A stretch of DNA of 46,453 nt, taken from positions 1-46,453 of the forward strand of contig CAZZDA010000003.1 of assembly GCA_964652585.1 (NCBI GenBank), written 5' to 3'. The DNA is from CAZZDA01 sp964652585 (lineage in GTDB: Bacteria; Patescibacteriota; Patescibacteriia; UBA1544). Shown in pieces: positions 41,577-46,453 of the stretch. The notes beneath the pieces are model-generated. The model did no database searches and had not been told where the DNA came from. It saw only the letters and a list, made by a program, of their open reading frames with translations. The translations under genes were made by a program, and so were the position numbers. The number at the start of each line of letters is the position of its first letter. Positions within the stretch are counted from its first letter, which is position 1.

Positions 41577-42020
41577 CTATTCACCAATAATGTGTATTTG
41601 CACGGTACGCGGGCGGGTTCTATCCAATTCAAAAAAGAAAATCCTCTGCCAAGTGCCAAGCTGCAGATTGCTCTCATAGAGATTCAAGCACGCGCTGGTT
41701 GGCATAACAATCGCCTTGCAGTGCGAGTGTCCGTTCGCGCATTCATCGTCGCACACATTCACCGTACGAACGTCAAAATTGTCGTGGTGATAGTCGTTCG
41801 CTTTTGGAGCAAGATTCTCCAAAAATGCTTCCGCATCTTTGTGGAGTAACGGCTCACTTTCATTGACCACAATCGCTCCTGTGGTATGCATGGACTGGAT
41901 ATTGACCAACCCGTTTTCAAAGGTACTTTTTTTCACCAGCTCCGTAATTTGATCGGTCAGATCAATAAAATCATATTCACCTTTTGTTTGTAAGTTAATT
42001 TTGTGATGAAATGTTTTCAT
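41577..42020 (-). CDS. yjbQ: YjbQ/UPF0047 family protein
   Basis: 147 residues. Motifs QSMHTTGAIVVNESEP, KANDYHHDNFDVR, NGHSHCKAIVMPTSACLNLYES and LGTWQRIFFFELDRTRPRTVQIHIIGE define the family. Members have weak thiamine-phosphate synthase activity, and their main role is debated. It is in a string of small minus-strand genes with 5-12 nt gaps. Confidence 0.93.
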   Translation of the reverse strand: MKTFHHKINLQTKGEYDFIDLTDQITELVKKSTFENGLVNIQSMHTTGAIVVNESEPLLHKDAEAFLENLAPKANDYHHDNFDVRTVNVCDDECANGHSHCKAIVMPTSACLNLYESNLQLGTWQRIFFFELDRTRPRTVQIHIIGE

Positions 42021-42029
42021 ACGGTTTTT

Positions 42030-42320
42030 TCATGAATTATGTATCTTCCATAGATTATACAGAAAAGCTCCAATAGTTCCAACTAGAAAGCCAATAACCG
42101 CGCCTATGAGCGGCATTCCAACAAGCGCTCCAAACGCAAGTACGGTACCATAACTTAATCCTGAGGTTTCAGAGGTAGTAATCCATCCAATAGTCACAAG
42201 TGTATCTATAATAAGCCCGCCAAATGAATACAAGATTCCGGCAAGTAAACCTACAAGCGCCATGACGGCAGTTGCAAATTTTACTGAGGAGGGTATGCCG
42301 ATTTTTCTTAATTTTTTCAT
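42030..42320 (-). CDS. Small two-helix membrane protein, unknown
   Basis: 96 residues. Hydrophobic segments at about 14-39 and 59-89, with glycine spacing (GALVGMPLIGAVIGFLVGTIG) typical of tightly packed helices. N-terminus basic, short cytoplasmic tail YNLWKIHNS. This layout occurs often in CPR small membrane proteins; no function known. Lies between YjbQ and VOC genes, probably in one transcript. Confidence 0.7.
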   Translation of the reverse strand: MKKLRKIGIPSSVKFATAVMALVGLLAGILYSFGGLIIDTLVTIGWITTSETSGLSYGTVLAFGALVGMPLIGAVIGFLVGTIGAFLYNLWKIHNS

Positions 42321-42332
42321 ATATTCTTACCC

Positions 42333-42680
42333 TTATGTGTCTGACCAAACTGCGAGTTCATTTCCGACAGGATCAATAAAATGAAATCTGCGCCCACCGG
42401 GAAAAGAAAAAATATCTTTTGAAATTTTTCCACCAGCTTCAATAATTTTGGCTTGTATACTACCAAGGTCTTGATGATACAAAACGATCAGTGCTCCGTT
42501 TATAATATCCTCATCTGTTTTTTCAAAGCCACCATCAAGACCGCTTTCAGAAAATGCTACATATGTTGGACCATAGTCTGTAAAACTCCAGCCAAAAGAT
42601 TGATGGTAAAATTGTTTTACTTTTTCGAGATCATTTGCTTTGAGCTCAACATAATTGATATGATTGTTTTTCATGCTCAT
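42333..42680 (-). CDS. VOC (glyoxalase-like) protein
   Basis: 115 residues of the VOC fold: INYVELKANDLEKVKQFYHQSFGWSF (8-33) opens, SESGLDGGFEK follows in the middle, and FHFIDPVGNELAVWSD closes with the Glu that often binds metal. A single-domain protein of the glyoxalase/bleomycin-resistance superfamily. The metal-site His of the first motif is replaced (N-Y-V-E), so the reaction cannot be predicted. It lies next to a second, damaged VOC gene. Confidence 0.88.
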   Translation of the reverse strand: MSMKNNHINYVELKANDLEKVKQFYHQSFGWSFTDYGPTYVAFSESGLDGGFEKTDEDIINGALIVLYHQDLGSIQAKIIEAGGKISKDIFSFPGGRRFHFIDPVGNELAVWSDT

Positions 42681-42693
42681 TTTTACTACTACA

Positions 42694-42999
42694 TTATTTC
42701 TTCATGTCTTCCCAAAGTCCAATCACATTCCCTTCGGTATCTTTTACATAAGCATAATAACCCATATTGGGTACCTCTCCTTTGGGTACGGTCACTTCTC
42801 CTCCTGCTTCCTTGATCTTCTCAAAATGATCAACGATAGATTCCACTTTCATGGTAATAACGGGACTCGTAGGGGCATTTTGTGATTGTCCTCGCTTAAA
42901 CATACCTCCATTGATAGCTCCGGGCTCTTTAATCATGTGGTTATCGTCCGTTTCCGCTACTCCAGAAAGGCTTATAAATAATATTGCACAGTGCAACAT
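42694..42999 (-). pseudogene. Truncated VOC protein gene
   Basis: The frame from about 42960 down to 42694 encodes the second half of a VOC protein: AETDDNHMIKEPGAINGG (17-34), SIVDHFEKIKEAGGEV, KGEVPNMGYYAYVKDTEGNVIGLWED. The first half (start strand and FYxxxFGW segment, some 45-55 residues) is missing and is replaced by an unrelated hydrophobic stretch. This looks like a gene cut at its 5' end by the insertion of the adjacent A+T-rich island. The truncated frame may still be translated. Confidence 0.65.
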
Positions 43000-43062
43000 A
43001 TCGCCCTTTCTCCCGTAGCTTGCGACGAACGAGGCGCAATCCTTGGATATTTCGTGGATATA

Positions 43063-44106
43063 TTACAATGTTTTACGATTAAATAAAATGGCGCAATAAC
43101 CTGTCAGCACTTTTCCGCCATCAACTTTTGTGGGGTATTCTTCTTCGTGCATTTTTTCAAGATTTTTATATGTTTCTAAACTCTCGTGTGTGACTCTTCT
43201 TGCAAATTCTATATTTCGATCTCCTCTTGAAAATAAATAAATTACGCGTGCGGACTTATCTATTCCATATTTTTTTATCGCATTTAAATATGGAGATGTC
43301 CCAAGATCAACCTTTTCTGGCTTTGCAACAAAAATAATTGCAACACTAACATGACTTCCATAAAAATTTGGATTTACATCCACACCCCTTTCTTTTTCAG
43401 CAACTTTTTTAAGATGTTTAACAAATTGTGTAGATTCATAAACTGTATCTCCACTTTCAGACGCTCCAGCGCGGCTTCTGCCAAGCTCTAAAATTTCTCT
43501 TAGTAAAATCCTTGTGAACAGACCTCGTTCGTCAGTTAAATCTATGACTTCACAAAAATCTTTAATATCAGAGTCGTTAGAAGTTTTTGGTCTAAGGACA
43601 TTTGAAACAAAGTGATCAAAAACACTTCTGGCTTCAGTAAAACTGTACAAAGCTTTTTTGGCCATCATTAAATCTATTGCGTGTGACAATTTTTTATCTA
43701 TATGAGGTCGTGCTTCTGGTATTACAGCTTTATTCATATACATTACCGCCGCTCGGGATAAATTAACATCTTGATTATGATGATAATCAAGCATTACAAC
43801 TACCTGCTTCTGTTTTATAAAAGCCTCTCGATTAGTTGATGGAGAGATCCATTGAATTTTAACCCCATAGGGTAGCAGACCACGCACTTCTGTGTCTATC
43901 GATCTCGCAAAGCTATTAATTTTACCTTGAATAGACATTGCCGTTGCGGTTTTTTGAGCACGTCTTCCAGTCCATGTGAAAAATTGCGCAAGCCACCCTG
44001 CTAATTTTTCACCACGTTCTTGATGAAAAACTAGTAGGTCGACAATTAACCATAGAAAAAAACCGATTATGCCGAAAGTTGTAAGTAAATATATAAGTAA
44101 TTCCAT
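43063..44106 (-). CDS. Membrane-anchored protein of the R-M island, unknown
   Basis: 347 residues. One N-terminal helix (about 4-26), a helical segment, then a soluble domain with KQVVVMLDYHHNQDVNLSRAAV, LTDERGLFTRILLREILELGRSRAG and YGSHVSVAIIFVAKPEKVDLG, ending in a conserved-looking RVIYLFSRGDRNIEFARRV. I do not recognise the family. The position beside a restriction-modification pair and a small zinc protein suggests a defence role, for example a membrane-located effector or sensor, but nothing in the sequence proves it. It follows the zinc-finger gene by 3 nt and is therefore co-transcribed. A+T-rich codon use like the rest of the island. Confidence 0.65.
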   Translation of the reverse strand: MELLIYLLTTFGIIGFFLWLIVDLLVFHQERGEKLAGWLAQFFTWTGRRAQKTATAMSIQGKINSFARSIDTEVRGLLPYGVKIQWISPSTNREAFIKQKQVVVMLDYHHNQDVNLSRAAVMYMNKAVIPEARPHIDKKLSHAIDLMMAKKALYSFTEARSVFDHFVSNVLRPKTSNDSDIKDFCEVIDLTDERGLFTRILLREILELGRSRAGASESGDTVYESTQFVKHLKKVAEKERGVDVNPNFYGSHVSVAIIFVAKPEKVDLGTSPYLNAIKKYGIDKSARVIYLFSRGDRNIEFARRVTHESLETYKNLEKMHEEEYPTKVDGGKVLTGYCAILFNRKTL

Positions 44107-44109
44107 AAA

Positions 44110-44334
44110 TTACTCTTGTTCAATTTGTGTTAAACATTCTAGCTTAGAGCATGCTAGTAGTATGGTTTCCTCTCTTGGAAATACAGCTCCAAAATTATTT
44201 TTTGAAACAATATTTTCACAAAAATGACATTTCAACTTTTCATCATTGAATTCATCTAACAACTCCAAACTTTTTAGTAGTTCATCTATGTCACGGAAAT
44301 GTACAGCTTGTAAATTTTTTTTTGGTTTTATCAT
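44110..44334 (-). CDS. Small zinc-binding-like protein, unknown
   Basis: 74 residues. Helical N-terminus (HFRDIDELLKSLELLDEF) and a possible zinc knuckle: KCHFCENIVSKNN then LLACSKLEC, giving four Cys in a C-x2-C...C-x5-C pattern. Such small proteins in defence islands can be regulators or specificity partners. Sits 22 nt after the nuclease gene and 3 nt before the membrane-protein gene. No family recognised. Confidence 0.6.
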   Translation of the reverse strand: MIKPKKNLQAVHFRDIDELLKSLELLDEFNDEKLKCHFCENIVSKNNFGAVFPREETILLACSKLECLTQIEQE

Positions 44335-44356
44335 AATTTTAAATGGGTTTTATATC

Positions 44357-45001
44357 TTAACTTGCTATTTCAAAAATCTTTTTTACTAAACTAGTCCGCG
44401 CGTAAAATGCGCGTGTGATCGGACGACGCTTTCCAGTTCGTTGATTTATTCCGCCTGTCCCTTTTGTACGGGCTTGTATCCACTTTCCATCTTTTCCAGT
44501 CAAAGCGTCAAAACCTTCTTTTATAAGTTTATTGCGGATGAAATCGTAGTCTGTTTTTATCTCTTTTATCAATTCGTCGTCCTCAGCAAAATCCAAACTC
44601 GTTACTTTGAGGAGATTTGCGCTTTTTGCATTTTGACCATTCCATTCAACTGCACAGAAAACAATGGCTTTGAGTTTTGCCCAAACATGACTTTCAAAGA
44701 ATGAATGTTCTTTTAATTCATTTGGATTTATCATTGTAATCGCCATTGTTTCTTTCGGCACTAATTCATCCTTTACATAATGAAAGGCGACAGATTTTAA
44801 CTCGTAAGTGAGTCCATTTGGCGCCTTTGAGACATTATTCTCAAGACCTGCCAATCGCTCTAAAACAAGACCCTTCCATCCTTTGTTTTGTTTGCCATCC
44901 TTGAATGAGTTGATGTTAAATTGCGAAGCAAGATCGGCAAGATCATTGCCAATATATTGTTTCAAATTTTTTATTGCTGTTGCGCGAGTTACAATTTTCA
45001 T
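44357..45001 (-). CDS. MutH/Sau3AI-like type II restriction endonuclease
   Basis: 214 residues, colinear with E. coli MutH in motif order: KGWKGLVLERLAGL (Glu48), then PNGLTYELKSVAF with Glu67 and Lys69 of the E-x-K site, FFESHVWAKLKAIVF, the acidic helix with DFAEDDELIKEIKTDYDFI, GKWIQARTKGTGG, and AFYARTSLVKKIF at the end. MutH and Sau3AI cut at GATC. The catalytic Asp before E-x-K in E. coli MutH has no obvious match here; Asn62 in PNG takes that region. It overlaps a DpnA-like methyltransferase gene by 4 nt, so they form an R-M system. Confidence 0.85.
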   Translation of the reverse strand: MKIVTRATAIKNLKQYIGNDLADLASQFNINSFKDGKQNKGWKGLVLERLAGLENNVSKAPNGLTYELKSVAFHYVKDELVPKETMAITMINPNELKEHSFFESHVWAKLKAIVFCAVEWNGQNAKSANLLKVTSLDFAEDDELIKEIKTDYDFIRNKLIKEGFDALTGKDGKWIQARTKGTGGINQRTGKRRPITRAFYARTSLVKKIFEIAS

Positions 45002-45810
45002 ACTTTTGTTTTCTTATTTTTCAAATTATGATCCAATTCCTCAAATCGTTGAATTGATACATCCAAATATTTTTTTTCGGTATCAATGCCAATAAAATTA
45101 CGCCCCAAAAGATAGGCAGCTATTCCTGTTGTAGAGCTTCCAGTAAACGGATCGAGAACAAGATCATTTTTGTTCGTTGAAGCAAGTACTATTCTCTTGA
45201 GCAAATCCTCTGGTTTTTGCGTTGGATGTTTGCCAAATTTTTTCTCAACTGGCTTTGGCGTTCCCATTGACCAAACAGATCTCATTTGAAGTCCTGGCTT
45301 TTTTAATTGATCTTCTGACCAGTTACCATTTTTCATTAAATCATAATTGAAAACATGTTTTGCTTTTTTGTCTTTGCGCGCCCAAAGCAAAGTTTCGTGA
45401 CTTGCAGTAAAATAGCGACAACTTAAATTTGGAGAAGCGTTTGGCTTAAACCAAACAACATCGTTGAGAATATGATATTTATTTACTTGCAATGCAAATC
45501 CGCATTGATAAATTGAATGATATGTGCCACTGATCCAAATTGTTCCATGTGGTTTTAGTACGCGCTTGACGGCTTCTGTCCATGTAAGATGAAATTCAAA
45601 ATCTTTTTTCAGTCCATTACTTTTGTCCCACTCGCCTTTGTCAACACTAACACGTCTCCCAGCGTGAACAGTAAAACCGCCATTAGATAAAAGATAAGGC
45701 GGATCAGCAAAAACCATATCAATCGAATTTTCTGGAAGTGACTCCAATAATTCCAAGCAGTTTGCTTGATAGAGTTTGAATTTTGGTTTTTCGTAATATG
45801 GTTTTTGCAT
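44998..45810 (-). CDS. DpnA-like adenine DNA methyltransferase (GATC type)
   Basis: 270 residues of the beta class: motif IV ADPPYLLSNGG (35-45) precedes motif I DPFTGSSTTG (220-229). The sequence follows DpnA (M2.DpnII) of Streptococcus pneumoniae closely from memory, in FADPPY-LSNGG, VSVDKGEWDK, GTIWISGTYHSIY, PNLSCRYFTASHETLLWARK and GKHPTQKPEDLL. DpnA methylates adenine in GATC, also on single-stranded DNA. With the MutH/Sau3AI-type nuclease next to it, GATC is the likely target of the pair. The alpha-class partner (DpnM) of the pneumococcal system is not seen here. Confidence 0.92.
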   Translation of the reverse strand: MQKPYYEKPKFKLYQANCLELLESLPENSIDMVFADPPYLLSNGGFTVHAGRRVSVDKGEWDKSNGLKKDFEFHLTWTEAVKRVLKPHGTIWISGTYHSIYQCGFALQVNKYHILNDVVWFKPNASPNLSCRYFTASHETLLWARKDKKAKHVFNYDLMKNGNWSEDQLKKPGLQMRSVWSMGTPKPVEKKFGKHPTQKPEDLLKRIVLASTNKNDLVLDPFTGSSTTGIAAYLLGRNFIGIDTEKKYLDVSIQRFEELDHNLKNKKTKV

Positions 45811-45812
45811 AA

Positions 45813-46388
45813 TTATTCTTTTTTCTCATCTGGAAACTCAGACGGGAATTCGTACATAAATATAAGTAGTGCTTCAATAAATTTTATAATTTTCCCCGCT
45901 TCATCCTTTGTTCCGATCTTTATTTCGTGATTTTTTTCATTACCTAGATCTTTAATATATTTTAAAATTTTGTCCCCGTTGGGTGGGATGTAACCAGATT
46001 TCTTCAAATATTCAACATATTGAACAAATTTTTCACCCTCTTTTGCCCCAGCAACACTAACTGCTAAATGCATCATCAGTTTTCTTCCGAGCAAAGAAAC
46101 GGCCGTAAAAGATGAATTTTTATTAGCATCTTTTAATTCTTTGTAAATTTCTGCTATGTCAGTAGGTAATTTTTCAATAGTTCGTCCCAAAAGTGGTCCA
46201 GGATATTGTTTATGGTCATAAAATAATGTGGGCATTCCACAAAATGTGCAAATATAAATTTTTGTAGTTGAATTTGAATTATTAAAATATCCAGTGTGTG
46301 ATCCTACATTTCTACCACAATAACCACAGATGAAATCTTGTGGATCTATGTTATGTGCATTTTGCCATCTTTGCCAATTAACTTTCAT
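45813..46388 (-). CDS. Zinc-finger plus DUF4145-like protein of the R-M island
   Basis: 191 residues. An N-terminal zinc ribbon, CGYCGRNVGSH (21-31) and YICTFCGMP (45-53), is followed by an all-helical region with SFTAVSLLGRKLMMHLAV and LKYIKDLGNEKNHEI, then FIEALLIFMYEFP. This order matches DUF4145 proteins, which commonly accompany restriction-modification and defence genes without known activity. First gene of the minus-strand island operon visible here, 2 nt before the methyltransferase gene. No promoter of the common type is visible in the remaining 65 nt at the right edge. Confidence 0.75.
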   Translation of the reverse strand: MKVNWQRWQNAHNIDPQDFICGYCGRNVGSHTGYFNNSNSTTKIYICTFCGMPTLFYDHKQYPGPLLGRTIEKLPTDIAEIYKELKDANKNSSFTAVSLLGRKLMMHLAVSVAGAKEGEKFVQYVEYLKKSGYIPPNGDKILKYIKDLGNEKNHEIKIGTKDEAGKIIKFIEALLIFMYEFPSEFPDEKKE

Positions 46389-46453
46389 ATTTTTTTATTT
46401 ACTTACTTTCTAGAATCTAACGCAACAGCGTTATTCATAAGTTGATTAAATAC

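Overview
The window looks like a chromosomal segment of a Candidate Phyla Radiation (Patescibacteria) organism, probably of the Parcubacteria type. This is inferred from gene content and style: an array of five small TrbC/VirB2-like T4SS pilins, orphan membrane glycosyltransferases, a RodZ-like regulator, short spacers filled with low-complexity and REP-like repeats, and very short 5' leaders. TGA is used as a stop (many ATGA stop/start overlaps), so the standard bacterial code applies. I cannot name the species.

Layout. 1-895: the 5' part of a DDE transposase (minus strand), with a frame change at an A7 run and the left end outside the window. 1008-6034: a RodZ-like protein, PEP synthase, a small Tic20/DUF4870-like membrane protein and GalT, all minus. 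Between the last two lies a plus-strand locus (4811-5092) with a good promoter and long internal inverted repeats but no credible ORF; I read it as a structured non-coding RNA. 6063-13999: a minus-strand carbohydrate-storage block (two glycogen/starch synthases, a PHP phosphoesterase, an APH-like kinase, a GH57 glycosidase that carries a UVR motif), followed by ruvC and yebC. Several spacers in this block are related copies of one leader sequence carrying TATGAGT repeats.

14178-27831: a plus-strand surface-glycan block with a sugar-phosphate isomerase, a flippase-like protein, three cytoplasmic glycosyltransferases, several GT-C-like membrane proteins and two methyltransferases. The part at 19.1-21.8 kb is visibly more A+T-rich and looks inserted. 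27812-30004 is a converging DUF2079 membrane protein with a 73-bp cruciform inside its reading frame. 30091-33412 holds five T4SS-type pilins interrupted by a divergent lipoprotein gene; two pilins share a 180-bp identical 5' half.

33623-42680: an orphan ABC-type binding protein, galU, an alpha/beta hydrolase divergent from a peptidase-C45-like lipoprotein and a small secreted protein, a PQQ-type sugar dehydrogenase with a C39-like protease, a MITE-like element inserted exactly at a stop codon, a Cdd1 helix-hairpin-helix protein, YjbQ and VOC proteins.

42.96 kb to the right edge: an A+T-rich island beginning after a truncated VOC gene. It carries a GATC-type restriction-modification pair (DpnA-like methyltransferase, MutH/Sau3AI-like nuclease) with three poorly known companions. 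The recurring promoter has a -10 of TATACT, often extended as TGCTATACT, with a 17-bp spacer where a -35 is visible.
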